DNA of 64,000 bases from contig JADGNE010000030.1 in the NCBI GenBank assembly GCA_015234425.1, positions 124,001 to 188,000 on the forward strand, written 5' to 3'. Within the stretch, counting starts at the first letter, position 1, and each line of letters begins with the position of its first letter. This stretch comes from Devosia sp. (GTDB lineage: Bacteria; Pseudomonadota; Alphaproteobacteria; Rhizobiales; Devosiaceae). The position numbers and the translations under genes were made by a program. This document shows positions 9,521 through 18,988 of the stretch, piece by piece. The notes beneath the pieces are model-generated. The model was given only the letters and a program-made list of their open reading frames with translations, had not been told where the DNA came from and ran no database searches.

Positions 9521-9574
9521 CGGAATGTGGAGGCGCGACCCGCGCCTCTCTGGAGCGGACTGTTGCACATTCCG
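9521..9574 (-). promoter_or_regulatory. Structured leader element upstream of the liv binding-protein gene
   Basis: CGGAATGTG (9521-9529) pairs perfectly with CACATTCCG (9566-9574), enclosing a second stem AGGCGCG/CGCGCCT (9531-9547). The element lies 63 bases before the start codon. It could be an RNA regulatory stem or a DNA operator. Confidence 0.45.
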
Positions 9575-9679
9575 CGACTAAAAGTCACCGGGGTTCGCGC
9601 GACAATTGTACAAGCCGTTTCGGTTGCTTAACGCGAGTGGTTTGCGCATAGACTGAGCCTTGTTACTGAAGGGATCAGC

Positions 9680-10690
9680 ATGCGGCTTGTGCAGTGGACT
9701 TTTCTCGGTGCGGTGCTTGCTCTGGCCGGTCAGCCCGCCATGGCGCAGTTCACAGTCCTCGACGACGAGCCCGCTTCGGCAGTGGGTGACCCTGGTGCGG
9801 CCCCGAGCCGGCCCTGCGGGGCCCAGCCGATTGCCATCGCCCGCATGAGCTGGCCGTCGGCGGCGCTGCTGGCGGAAATCCACGCGCGTCTGCTGGTCAG
9901 CGAATATGGCTGCGACGTGCGGGTTATCCCCGGAGACATGCCGGTGACCACTTCCTCCATGGGCTCTTCGGGCCAGCCTGCGGTCGCGCCGGAAGTGTGG
10001 GTGACGCGGATCGCCGATGTGTGGAATGGCGCCATCGAGGCGCAGATGGTGCGCAGCGCCGCGCCAACTTACGTCGAAACCAGCTTTGAAGGCTGGTTCA
10101 TGCCTGCTTATGCGGTGAGTGGGGCTGTGCCAGCGGCGGCGGAACTGGCTGCAACCCTACCGGAAGGCGGTGAGCGCACGCGGTTCATCTCCTGTCCCGC
10201 CGATTGGGCCTGCGCGCTGATCAATCGGAACCTGCTCGAAGCCCACGGGCTGGAGGACAGGGTCGAGGTGATCGAGCCGGCCAATCGGTTCGAGATGGAC
10301 ACGCTGATCGGAGAGGCGGTCAACCGTCGCGAAGCTTTCTTCTTCTACTACTGGCAGCCCAATGCCGTGCTGGAGCAGCTCGACTTCGTGGCGCTCGACA
10401 TGGGCGCCTATGATGAAGAGGCTGCCAAATGCCTCGCGCGGCAGGTCTGTGTAGACGCAAAGCCGAGCGCCTATCCCAGCGAGATGGTCGTGGTGGCGCT
10501 GAGCGATTGGGTTTTCTCCGAGGCGCCGCAGGTGGCGAGCTATTTCCAGCGCTCGAGCCTGAAGCTTGAAGAAATGAACGCGCTCCTCGCGCAGACCAGC
10601 GAGCCTGGCGCGACGATCGAGAGCGTGGCCGATGCGTTTGTGGCCTCCCGGCGCGACGTCTGGAGCGCCTGGGTGGCGGAGACACCCTGA
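9680..10690 (+). CDS. Glycine betaine/proline-type ABC transporter substrate-binding protein
   Basis: Secreted binding protein of 336 residues (OpuAC family). A signal peptide runs to about residue 22 (GQPAMA|QF). The mature part has the family features ARMSWPSAALLAEIHARLL, the EVWVTRIADVWNGA segment and FFFYYWQPNAV; aromatic residues such as these form the quaternary-amine box in the family. No permease or ATPase gene lies beside it, so it is an orphan component serving a system elsewhere, or a sensor. It is divergent from the liv binding-protein gene. A short 5' gap (221 bases) holds both promoters. Confidence 0.88.
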   Translation: MRLVQWTFLGAVLALAGQPAMAQFTVLDDEPASAVGDPGAAPSRPCGAQPIAIARMSWPSAALLAEIHARLLVSEYGCDVRVIPGDMPVTTSSMGSSGQPAVAPEVWVTRIADVWNGAIEAQMVRSAAPTYVETSFEGWFMPAYAVSGAVPAAAELAATLPEGGERTRFISCPADWACALINRNLLEAHGLEDRVEVIEPANRFEMDTLIGEAVNRREAFFFYYWQPNAVLEQLDFVALDMGAYDEEAAKCLARQVCVDAKPSAYPSEMVVVALSDWVFSEAPQVASYFQRSSLKLEEMNALLAQTSEPGATIESVADAFVASRRDVWSAWVAETP

Positions 10691-10902
10691 CATCTGCTTT
10701 GGCCTGGGGAAAATTCTTGCCCTTTGGTCAACCAAATCCGGCGAAATAGGCTGAAAACGACCTGTTTTGGGATGGTTTTTCCCGGATTCGCCCGGTTGAG
10801 GCGAGACTTTGGTCGCAAGTCAGACGTCGTAGTTGCAAGCGGGGCGACCGGATGGATATAACGGGCTCGTAAGTCTGTCGGACCGCGGTGGGGAGTAGCA
10901 CC
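10691..10902. other. Non-coding gap before the beta-lactamase hydrolase-like gene
   Basis: 212 bases without a credible gene. It holds a weak dyad TTTGGT-CA-ACCAAA (10723-10736). No clear terminator for the preceding gene was seen. Confidence 0.5.
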
Positions 10903-11319
10903 TTGGACTTGAAGCGTATCAATGAACACGTCAGCGTCTCCGGGCAAATCCAGCCTGAGGATGTGGCAACGCTCAAATCCCTCGGTTTTGTCGCCATCGT
11001 CAACAATCGGCCGGACGGGGAATCACCCGATCAACCGGCTGGCGCACAAATCGAAGCGGCTGCCGAGGCTGCCGGACTTGCCTATCACGCTATTCCGCTG
11101 GGACGAGAAGGGGTCAATCCCGACCTCGTCGAGCGGACGCGGGCCGTCATCGAGGGGAGCAATGGCCCGGTTTTCTGCTTCTGTCGTTCGGGAACGCGTT
11201 CCACTACGCTGTGGGCGCTGAGCCAGGCTGGAAAAGCCGAGGCTGGTGACATCATCTCGCAGGCGGCTGAAGCCGGCTACGACATGAGCCATCTGGCCGG
11301 CTATCTCGGCCGGGACTGA
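10903..11319 (+). CDS. Beta-lactamase hydrolase-like / TIGR01244 family phosphatase-like protein
   Basis: About 138 residues, the DUF442 domain found at the N-terminus of Blh proteins in rhizobia and related bacteria. It has a protein-tyrosine-phosphatase-like fold and a Cys loop: VFCFCRSGTRS places the probable nucleophile at Cys94. The early segment ISGQIQPEDV-like stretch and FVAIVNNRPDGE are typical. The start is taken as TTG 10903 because GGGGAG lies 8-9 bases upstream; an in-frame GTG at 10888 overlaps that ribosome site. No metallo-beta-lactamase domain follows, so this is the stand-alone form. The next gene on the strand is pyruvate carboxylase, but a separate transcript is likely. 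Confidence 0.85.
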   Translation: MDLKRINEHVSVSGQIQPEDVATLKSLGFVAIVNNRPDGESPDQPAGAQIEAAAEAAGLAYHAIPLGREGVNPDLVERTRAVIEGSNGPVFCFCRSGTRSTTLWALSQAGKAEAGDIISQAAEAGYDMSHLAGYLGRD

Positions 11320-11429
11320 CATATTTGATAAAGTGACGGTTGGACGCGCAGCCGTTCAGGCCGTCGATATCTGTGCTGAGCCGGACCGCTTGAGCGGTCC
11401 TTCACCCCTCCTGCTCGGAATTGCAATCG

Positions 11430-14400
11430 ATGCCAATCAAGAAAATCCTCGTCGCCAATCGCAGCGAGATCGCCATTCGTGTCTTCCGTGCGGCAAATGA
11501 GCTCGGCCTCAAGACCGTTGCCGTCTTTGCCGAAGAAGACAAGCTGGCGCTGCACCGGTTCAAGGCCGACGAGGCCTATCTGATCGGCAAGGGCCTCGGC
11601 CCAGTTGAGGCCTATCTTCAGATCGAAGAATATATCCGCATCGCCCGCATTTCGGGTGCCGATGCGATCCACCCCGGGTATGGCCTGCTTTCCGAGAGCC
11701 CCGAATTTGTCGACGCCTGCGAGGCTGCCGGCATTACCTTTATCGGCCCACGGGCGCAGACCATGCGCGACCTCGGCAACAAGGTTGCAGCGCGCAATAT
11801 GGCGCTGGCGTCCAATGTGCCGGTGGTGCCGGCGACCGACGCGCTTCCTGATGATCCCGCAGAGATCAAGCGCCTCGCCGCCGAGATCGGCTATCCGCTG
11901 ATGCTCAAGGCCAGCTGGGGCGGCGGCGGTCGCGGCATGCGCCGTATCATGGAGGAAAAGAGCCTGATCGCCGAAGTGTCGGAGGGCAAGCGCGAGGCCA
12001 AGGCCGCGTTCGGCAAGGACGAGATGTATCTCGAAAAGCTGATCGAGCGCGCCCGCCACGTCGAGGTGCAGCTGATCGGTGATGATCACGGCAATCTCGT
12101 CCATCTCTTCGAGCGCGACTGCTCGGTGCAGCGCCGCAACCAGAAGGTGGTCGAGCGCGCGCCTGCGCCCTATCTTTCAGACGCGGTGCGCAAGGATCTG
12201 ACCGACGCTGCCGTGCGTCTGGGCAATGCCGCCAATTATCGCGGTGCCGGCACCGTTGAATTCCTCATGGATGCCGATACCGACAAGTTCTACTTCATCG
12301 AAGTAAACCCGCGCATCCAGGTCGAGCATACGGTCACCGAGGAAGTGACCGGTATCGACATCGTCAAGGCGCAGATCCATCTGCTCGATGGCGCCGTTAT
12401 CGGCTCTCCGGAATCGGGTGTGCCGCTGCAGGAAGACATTCGCCTCAATGGCAATGCCATCCAGTGCCGCGTTACGACGGAAGACCCTGAACAGAACTTC
12501 ATTCCGGACTATGGCCGTATTACCGCCTACCGCGGCGCGACCGGGTTCGGCGTGCGTCTCGATGGCGGTACTGCCTATGCCGGCGCGATCATCACGCGCT
12601 ATTATGATCCGCTGCTCGAAAAGGTCACCTGCTGGGCGCCGAGCGCTGATGAAGCCATCGCCCGCATGCACCGCGCCCTGCGCGAGTTCCGCATTCGTGG
12701 CGTCTCGACCAATCTGGCGTTCCTCGAGAACATCATCACTCACCCAGACTTCGTGGAGAACCGCTATACGACGCGCTTCATCGACACGACGCCGGACCTG
12801 TTCAACTTCAAGCCGCGCAAGGATCGCGCGACCAAGCTCCTGAGCTATATCGCCGACGTGACCGTCAACGGCCATCCCGAGGTGCGCGATCGTCCGCGTC
12901 CGCCGGCCGATGCCGCGGCGCCGGTCGTGCCCGAGTTTGCTCCGATCTCCGCTATCGAGGGCAGCCGGCAGATCCTTGACCGCGATGGGCCCGTGGCCTT
13001 GGCCAAGTGGATGAAGGCTCAGAGCCGCGTGCTCTTTACCGACACCACAATGCGCGATGCGCATCAGAGCCTGCTGGCCACGCGCATGCGCAGCTTCGAC
13101 ATCACGCGCGTTGCAGAAGCCTATTCGCGTGGTCTGCCTAATCTCTTCAGCCTTGAGTGCTGGGGCGGGGCGACGTTCGACGTCTCCATGCGCTTCCTCA
13201 ACGAGGATCCGTGGGAGCGCCTTGCCAAGGTGCGCGAAGGCGCGCCGAACATTCTGACCCAGATGCTGCTGCGCGGCAGCAATGGTGTCGGCTACACCAA
13301 CTACCCCGACAATGTCGTAAAATTCTTCGTCCGCCAGGCGGGCAAGGGTGGCGTCGACATCTTCCGCATTTTCGACTGCCTCAACTGGGTCGAGAACATG
13401 CGCGTTTCGATCGACGCGGTGGCGGAAGAGGGCAAGGTCGCTGAAGGCGCCATCTGCTACACCGGCGATCTCTTTGATCCCGACCGCTCCAAGTACGACC
13501 TCAAATATTACGTGGGTCTCGCCAAGGAGCTCGAAGCGGCCGGTGTGCATGTCCTCGGCATCAAGGATATGGCGGGCCTCCTGAAGCCTGCCGCTGCCAG
13601 GAAGCTGATCGAGACGCTGAATCAGGAAATCAGCCTGCCGATCCACCTCCACACCCACGACACCTCTGGCGCGTCGGCAGCAACTGTGCTGGCGGCGGTG
13701 GAAGCCGGTGTCGACGCTGTCGACGCGGCGATGGACGCGTTGTCCTCGACCACCTCGCAGCCGACGCTGGGCTCGCTGGTCGCGGCGCTCTCGGGCGGGG
13801 ATCGCGATCCCCAGCTGGACGCCAAGGCCATCCGCCAGCTGTCGTTCTATTGGGAAGCCGTGCGCACCCAGTATCGCGCCTTCGAGAGCGACCTCAAGGG
13901 CGGCGCTTCAGAAGTCTATCTGCACGAAATGCCGGGTGGCCAGTTCACCAATCTCAAGGAGCAGGCGCGTTCGCTTGGTCTTGAGACGCGCTGGCACGAG
14001 GTTGCCCAGACCTATGCCGACGTCAACCAGATGTTCGGCGACATCGTGAAGGTCACGCCATCCTCCAAGGTGGTGGGCGACATGGCGCTGGCCATGGTAT
14101 CGGCCGGCATCAACCGTGCCGATGTCGAAAATCCGGCCAAGGACATCGCGTTCCCGGACAGCGTCGTCGGCTTCTTTGCCGGTGATCTTGGCCAGCCTCC
14201 GGGCGGCTTCCCCGAGGCGCTGCAGAAAAAGGTTCTCAAGGGCAAGACGGCGCTGACCGAGCGCCCCGGCTCCTATTTGAAGGATGTCGACCTCGAAGCC
14301 GAGCGCAAGAAGATCGCCGACGAAGTTGGCCAGCCGGTCGATGACTACCGCCTTGCGTCATACCTCATGTACCCCAAGGTCTATTCTGACTTCGAAAAGA

Positions 14401-14870
14401 CCCAGGACCGCTATGGTCCAACAGAGGTGCTGCCGACGCCGGTCTATTTCTACGGCCTCAACGAAGGCGACGAACTGCTCGTCGACATCGAAAAGGGCAA
14501 GACGCTGGTCGTCACCTATCAGGGTCGCGCGCCGACCAATGAAAAGGGCGAGGTTCGCGTCTTCTTCGATCTCAACGGCCAGCCGCGTACCATCACCGTG
14601 CCGGATCGTCTCAAGGCCGGCGAAGTCAAGGTTCGTGCCAAGGCCGTGGCCGGCGACCCCAAGCAGGTCGGGGCCCCGATGCCGGGCGTCATCTCGACCC
14701 TCGCCGTCAAGGAAGGCCAGAAGGTCACCGCCGGCGACGTGCTCTGCTCGATCGAAGCCATGAAGATGGAAACCGCCATTCACGCAGAAGTCGATGGCGT
14801 GGTGGCTGAGCTGCTGATCAAGCCCGGCGACCAGATCGACGCCAAAGATCTTCTGGTCCGGCTGGACTAA
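11430..14870 (+). CDS. pyc: Pyruvate carboxylase
   Basis: Biotin-dependent, ATP-driven conversion of pyruvate to oxaloacetate, the anaplerotic feed to the TCA cycle. The product is 1146 residues, full length for the single-chain enzyme. Order: biotin carboxylase with ATP-grasp (1 to about 460; GGGGRGMRR loop and EVNPRIQVEH catalytic strand), carboxyltransferase (about 530-810; TDTTMRDAHQSLLATR metal site, HTHDTSGASAATV), allosteric linker, and a C-terminal biotinyl domain with EAMKME, biotin on Lys1112. The ATG at 11430 gives MPIKKILVANRSEIAIR, the usual start. It stands alone with its own terminator; no adjacent regulator is seen. Confidence 0.98.
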   Translation: MPIKKILVANRSEIAIRVFRAANELGLKTVAVFAEEDKLALHRFKADEAYLIGKGLGPVEAYLQIEEYIRIARISGADAIHPGYGLLSESPEFVDACEAAGITFIGPRAQTMRDLGNKVAARNMALASNVPVVPATDALPDDPAEIKRLAAEIGYPLMLKASWGGGGRGMRRIMEEKSLIAEVSEGKREAKAAFGKDEMYLEKLIERARHVEVQLIGDDHGNLVHLFERDCSVQRRNQKVVERAPAPYLSDAVRKDLTDAAVRLGNAANYRGAGTVEFLMDADTDKFYFIEVNPRIQVEHTVTEEVTGIDIVKAQIHLLDGAVIGSPESGVPLQEDIRLNGNAIQCRVTTEDPEQNFIPDYGRITAYRGATGFGVRLDGGTAYAGAIITRYYDPLLEKVTCWAPSADEAIARMHRALREFRIRGVSTNLAFLENIITHPDFVENRYTTRFIDTTPDLFNFKPRKDRATKLLSYIADVTVNGHPEVRDRPRPPADAAAPVVPEFAPISAIEGSRQILDRDGPVALAKWMKAQSRVLFTDTTMRDAHQSLLATRMRSFDITRVAEAYSRGLPNLFSLECWGGATFDVSMRFLNEDPWERLAKVREGAPNILTQMLLRGSNGVGYTNYPDNVVKFFVRQAGKGGVDIFRIFDCLNWVENMRVSIDAVAEEGKVAEGAICYTGDLFDPDRSKYDLKYYVGLAKELEAAGVHVLGIKDMAGLLKPAAARKLIETLNQEISLPIHLHTHDTSGASAATVLAAVEAGVDAVDAAMDALSSTTSQPTLGSLVAALSGGDRDPQLDAKAIRQLSFYWEAVRTQYRAFESDLKGGASEVYLHEMPGGQFTNLKEQARSLGLETRWHEVAQTYADVNQMFGDIVKVTPSSKVVGDMALAMVSAGINRADVENPAKDIAFPDSVVGFFAGDLGQPPGGFPEALQKKVLKGKTALTERPGSYLKDVDLEAERKKIADEVGQPVDDYRLASYLMYPKVYSDFEKTQDRYGPTEVLPTPVYFYGLNEGDELLVDIEKGKTLVVTYQGRAPTNEKGEVRVFFDLNGQPRTITVPDRLKAGEVKVRAKAVAGDPKQVGAPMPGVISTLAVKEGQKVTAGDVLCSIEAMKMETAIHAEVDGVVAELLIKPGDQIDAKDLLVRLD

Positions 14871-14892
14871 GCGGTTTCTCAAGTTTCAATGG

Positions 14893-14924
14893 CCGGGCGC
14901 TCCCTTCGGAGCGCCCGGTTTTTT
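14893..14924 (+). terminator. Rho-independent terminator after pyc
   Basis: 11-bp perfect stem CCGGGCGCTCC/GGAGCGCCCGG with a CTTC loop, then TTTTTT. Very strong. Confidence 0.96.
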
Positions 14925-15159
14925 GTGGGCGCGGAGCGGTGAGGGGGGCGCGGAGGTGCGAATTTCCGCACATCACTTCCAGAAAATCGCGATCGCTCCA
15001 CTAATCTCCGAAATCTTGCAATTTTTGCGTAGATACCATCTTGAATGGCTGTCTGATTGCGCCTTTTATAGTTCGCAGAGTTTTGATTTGCCCGATTGCT
15101 GGTCGACGGATCCCCGCCTCCCCATCGGGCCCCACACTTTTTGACGTCTGGATACTCCC
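14925..15159. other. Intergenic leader of the ABC exporter pair
   Basis: 235 bases, more AT-rich than its surroundings, with no convincing ORF. It must contain the promoter for the exporter genes; candidate boxes (TTGAAT at 15049, TATAGT at 15067-15074) have poor spacing, so none is assigned. Confidence 0.4.
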
Positions 15160-17016
15160 TTGATCACCCTCAAGGCTGGCCGCGACCGTTCGCGCGGCGA
15201 TGCAAATGCCCACTTGGCCGCCATTCATGCCGGCAAGGGGCAAACTCCCATTTTACGCATTACCCTCTTTTCTCTTCGACATTATTGGCAGGTGGCCTTT
15301 GCGCTGGGCGGGGCAGTTGTCGCCTCGGTCCTGCAATTGCTGATCCCGCGCCTTTTGGGGCAGGCGGTCGATCAGGCGCAGAATATCTTGAGCACCGCCG
15401 CGGAAGGGGCCGAACAGGCCCTTCTCTGGACCGCGATGACGCTGCTGGGCGTTTCGGTGGCGCGTGGTTTTTTCACCCTGATCCAGAACTATTTTTCGGA
15501 ATCGGTGGGTCACCATGTCGGCTATGAGCTGCGCCTCGGCTTTTACGACAAGGTGCAAAAGCTCTCCTATTCCTATCACGACCGGGTTCACTCCGGCGAT
15601 CTGATCACGCTCGGCCTGCTCGATCTCGATGGCGTGCGCATGTTCTTCTCGACCGGACTTGTGCGTGTGGTTCTGCTCACCGTGCTGATTGGGGTGGGCG
15701 CCTATATGCTGTTCACCACCGATGCGCTGCTGGCGGTGCTGGCGCTGAGCTTTGTGCCCTTCGTGGCCTGGCGGTCCTCGGCGGCTCAGCTTGCGCTGCG
15801 CGCCACCTGGTATGTGCTGCAGGAAAAGCTCTCGATCCTGACCCGCGTCATGGACGAGAACCTCAGTGGCATCCGCGTGGTGCGCGCTTTTGCCGGACAG
15901 AAATTCGAACTCGCCAAGTTCGACCGTGCCTCCAAGGCCGCGCTGGAACTGGCGCATCGCCGGGTCATCGTGCGTGTGAGCAACACCTCGATGATGACCT
16001 TCTCCTTCTTCGCTGCCATGGGGCTGGTGCTGTGGGTGGGAGGCAACAAGGTGATCGATGGTGAGATGACCATCGGCACGCTGGCGAGCTTTCTGACCTT
16101 TATGACCATCCTGCAGATGCCGGTGCGTCAGCTCGGCATGATGGTCAACGGGTTCGCCCGCGCCTCGACCTGCGGCGAACGCTTCTATGCCTTCATCGAC
16201 GAACCCATCGAGATCGAAGACCGCCCGGGGGCAAAGCCGCTCGAGCTGAGCAAGGGCGTGCTGCGCTTTGAGGATGTGCGCTTCACCTATCCTGGCGCCA
16301 ATCACCCGACGCTCGATGGTGTCAGCTTCGAAGCCAAGGCCGGGGAAACCATCGGCATTGTCGGGGCGCCGGGCAGCGGCAAGTCGACGCTCGCCCATCT
16401 CATCCCGCGCTTCTACGACATCAGCGACGGTCGCATCACAATCGATGGGCAGGATATCCGCGATGTCACGGTGCAGTCGCTGCGCCGCAAGGTCGGCGTG
16501 GTGCAGCAGGACAGTTTTCTCTTCACCACTACGATCGAGAACAACATCGCCTATGGCAATCCATGGGCCAAGGAAACCAAGATCGAGAAGGCCGCGGAAA
16601 GCGCCCAGCTGCACAATTACATCATCGGCCTGCCCGCCGAATACGACACGGTCGTGGGCGAGCGTGGGGTGTCGCTCTCGGGCGGCCAGCGTCAGCGCCT
16701 CGCAATTGCGCGCGCCCTCGTTACCCGTCCGGCGGTGTTGGTGTTTGACGATTCCACGGCGGCGATCGACGCAGGCACCGAGCATCGCATCCGCAGCGCG
16801 ATCAAGCGTTTTGCCAGCGACCGCGTCACCATCATCATCGCGCATCGCCTGAGCTCGCTCATGCATGCGGATCGCATCCTGTTCCTCGACAGCGGCAAGA
16901 TCGCTGAAGAGGGCAGCCACGAAGAATTGCTGGCGCTGGGAGGTCGCTACAAGGCGCTTTACGACTTGCAGACCAGACCGACTGAAGACCTTGAGAGTGA
17001 AGGGGCGGCACAATGA
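15160..17016 (+). CDS. ABC exporter, fused permease/ATPase, subunit 1 (degenerate catalytic site)
   Basis: 618 residues: six-helix exporter domain (about 40-340) followed by an ATPase domain. Walker A is GAPGSGKST near residue 402 and the signature is a canonical LSGGQRQRLAIARAL near 506. Walker B reads VLVFDDSTAAID, so the catalytic Glu after the Walker B Asp is replaced by Asp; this half should bind but poorly hydrolyse ATP at its own Walker B. The start is the TTG at 15160; no in-frame ATG precedes the first helix. It overlaps the second exporter gene by four bases (ATGA), so the two should form a heterodimer. Substrate unknown (drug, lipid or peptide). Confidence 0.9.
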   Translation: MITLKAGRDRSRGDANAHLAAIHAGKGQTPILRITLFSLRHYWQVAFALGGAVVASVLQLLIPRLLGQAVDQAQNILSTAAEGAEQALLWTAMTLLGVSVARGFFTLIQNYFSESVGHHVGYELRLGFYDKVQKLSYSYHDRVHSGDLITLGLLDLDGVRMFFSTGLVRVVLLTVLIGVGAYMLFTTDALLAVLALSFVPFVAWRSSAAQLALRATWYVLQEKLSILTRVMDENLSGIRVVRAFAGQKFELAKFDRASKAALELAHRRVIVRVSNTSMMTFSFFAAMGLVLWVGGNKVIDGEMTIGTLASFLTFMTILQMPVRQLGMMVNGFARASTCGERFYAFIDEPIEIEDRPGAKPLELSKGVLRFEDVRFTYPGANHPTLDGVSFEAKAGETIGIVGAPGSGKSTLAHLIPRFYDISDGRITIDGQDIRDVTVQSLRRKVGVVQQDSFLFTTTIENNIAYGNPWAKETKIEKAAESAQLHNYIIGLPAEYDTVVGERGVSLSGGQRQRLAIARALVTRPAVLVFDDSTAAIDAGTEHRIRSAIKRFASDRVTIIIAHRLSSLMHADRILFLDSGKIAEEGSHEELLALGGRYKALYDLQTRPTEDLESEGAAQ

Positions 17017-18908
17017 GCGCTATCGAAGAAGACGAGCGCGAGACCGCTATTCCGGGCCAGCGTCCGCCACGGGCGAGCGTAGGCAGCCATCGCATCGAGG
17101 AAGAAGTCTTCGGCAAGGCGTATGATCCGCAGACGGTGCGGCGCATCTGGGCCTATGTTCATCCCTATCGGATGAAGATCTATCTGTCGGTGGCGGCGGT
17201 TCTGGTGTTTACCGCCACGCAGCTGGCCATTCCGCTGATCATCGGCTGGGCTATCGACGGCGGCATGGTTGCGGGTGGCAATACCACCAATCTGATCTGG
17301 GCAGTCGTGGCCTTTGCCGTCGCTGTCCTGCTCAACTTCGGGGCGTCCTATGTGCAGGAAACCCAGGTCGGTCACGTGGCCGAAAACGTGCTGTTCGACA
17401 TGCGCCGGGCGATGTTCGCGCAATTGCAGCGGGTGTCGCTGAGCTTCATGGACAAGACCGAGGTTGGCCGGTTGATGAGCCGCCTTCAGGGCGACGTCAA
17501 CTCCATGCAGGAGTTCCTCGAAACCTCGGTCATTTCGGTGGGCGACCTTGTGCTGCTGGGCGGCATTATCGTCGTTATCCTGACGCTCGACCCCTGGCTG
17601 GGCCTTCTCACCCTCATCACCATGCCGGTATTGTTCATCGTGCGCATCTTCTGGCTGCCGCCGGCAAAGCGCGCATTCTGGGCGGCGCACGAGACCAATT
17701 CGCTGACCAATGGCGCAATGGCCGAAGGCATCAATGGCGTGCGGACGGTGCAGAACCTTGAGCGGCAGAAGGTCAATTTTGACCTTTATGACGACAAGGC
17801 CTATCACAATCTGCGGACCCAGCTGACCGGCTCGAAGTTCGCTCAGGTCATGGTGCCGATCGTCGACAGCCTCACAGGCATCTCCATGGCCACCGTGGTG
17901 CTGGTGGGCGGCTCGCTGGTGCTCAATGGCTCGCTGCAGGTGGGCGTCATCGTGACGTTCCTCTTCTACATCCAGCGCTTCTTCGATCCGATCCGCTCGC
18001 TGACCATGCAATATTCGATCATGCAGCGCGCCATGACTTCGGGTCGCCGCATCACCGAAGTGCTCGACCTGCCGGTGACCATCGACGACAAGCCCAACGC
18101 CCTCACGCTGACCGGAGATATGGATGGCTCGGTGGCCTTCCATGACGTGGTGTTCGGATATGATCCGAACCGGCCGGTGCTTAAGAACGTGTCGTTCCGC
18201 GTCAATCCGGGCGAGACGGTGGCTCTTGTCGGTCCCACAGGTTCGGGCAAGACCAGTGCCATGGCGCTGGTGCACCGCTTCTATGAAGTGCAGAGCGGTG
18301 CCGTGCTGGTGGGCGGGCATGATGTGCGTAACGTCACCCAGGAAAGCCTTGGCGAGCAGGTAGCAATGGTGCTGCAGGAGCCGTTCCTGTTCACCGGCTC
18401 TGTGCTCGACAATATCCGCTACAACAAGGCCTCGGCCACCCGCGAGGACATTGTTGCGGCTGCCAAGGCGGTTGGTGCGCACGAGTTCATCGAGAAGCTG
18501 CCAAATGGTTATGACAGCGTGCTCGAGCAGCGCGGGTCGAACCTGTCACTTGGGCAGCGGCAATTGCTCAGCTTTGCCCGCGCGCTGGTGGCGGACGCGA
18601 AAATTCTCGTGCTCGACGAAGCCACGGCCAATATCGACAGCTATACCGAGCGGCAGATCCAGAAAGCGCTGGAAATCCTGCTCAAGGGCCGCACCGGCAT
18701 GGTCATTGCCCACAGGCTGGCGACCATTCGCGGGGCCGATCGGATCATCGTTCTGCAGAACGGCGAGAAGATCGAAGAGGGTAACCACGACCAGCTGATG
18801 GAACTGGGCGGGCTCTACTCACGCCTGTACAACATGAACTACGCAAGCTTTGACGATATTCCCGATGATCTGGTGGCGCAGGCCAATGCCAAGGCCGCGA
18901 GCACCTGA
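17013..18908 (+). CDS. ABC exporter, fused permease/ATPase, subunit 2 (catalytic)
   Basis: 631 residues with an N-terminal soluble stretch of about 45 residues, six transmembrane helices (to about 350) and an ATPase domain. Walker A is GPTGSGKTS near 407 and Walker B is ILVLDEATANID with the catalytic Glu intact. The signature is LSLGQ rather than LSGGQ. Together with subunit 1 this gives one intact composite ATP site (its Walker B with the partner's LSGGQ) and one degenerate site, as in known heterodimeric exporters such as TM287/288 or BmrCD. Translationally coupled to subunit 1 and followed by a bidirectional terminator. Confidence 0.92.
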   Translation: MSAIEEDERETAIPGQRPPRASVGSHRIEEEVFGKAYDPQTVRRIWAYVHPYRMKIYLSVAAVLVFTATQLAIPLIIGWAIDGGMVAGGNTTNLIWAVVAFAVAVLLNFGASYVQETQVGHVAENVLFDMRRAMFAQLQRVSLSFMDKTEVGRLMSRLQGDVNSMQEFLETSVISVGDLVLLGGIIVVILTLDPWLGLLTLITMPVLFIVRIFWLPPAKRAFWAAHETNSLTNGAMAEGINGVRTVQNLERQKVNFDLYDDKAYHNLRTQLTGSKFAQVMVPIVDSLTGISMATVVLVGGSLVLNGSLQVGVIVTFLFYIQRFFDPIRSLTMQYSIMQRAMTSGRRITEVLDLPVTIDDKPNALTLTGDMDGSVAFHDVVFGYDPNRPVLKNVSFRVNPGETVALVGPTGSGKTSAMALVHRFYEVQSGAVLVGGHDVRNVTQESLGEQVAMVLQEPFLFTGSVLDNIRYNKASATREDIVAAAKAVGAHEFIEKLPNGYDSVLEQRGSNLSLGQRQLLSFARALVADAKILVLDEATANIDSYTERQIQKALEILLKGRTGMVIAHRLATIRGADRIIVLQNGEKIEEGNHDQLMELGGLYSRLYNMNYASFDDIPDDLVAQANAKAAST

Positions 18909-18930
18909 GGGCAGGCCAGCATCACCGACC

Positions 18931-18960
18931 AATAATAAAGGCGCCCGCAAGGGCGCCTTT
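18931..18960. terminator. Bidirectional terminator between ABC exporter and DUF1232 gene
   Basis: 10-bp perfect stem AAAGGCGCCC/GGGCGCCTTT with a GCAA loop. It ends in TTT on the plus strand and in TTTATTATT on the minus strand, so it can serve both converging genes. Confidence 0.88.
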
Positions 18961-18988
18961 GCCATTTCCGGCAGACAGTTCCGGCCGG

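Noticed and set aside
12177..13658. 493-codon antisense frame in pyc
   Set aside because: Lies wholly inside a perfectly conserved pyruvate carboxylase; no family match by eye.
15253..17013. 586-codon antisense frame in the ABC exporter
   Set aside because: Shadow of the exporter's frame; no start site or domain.
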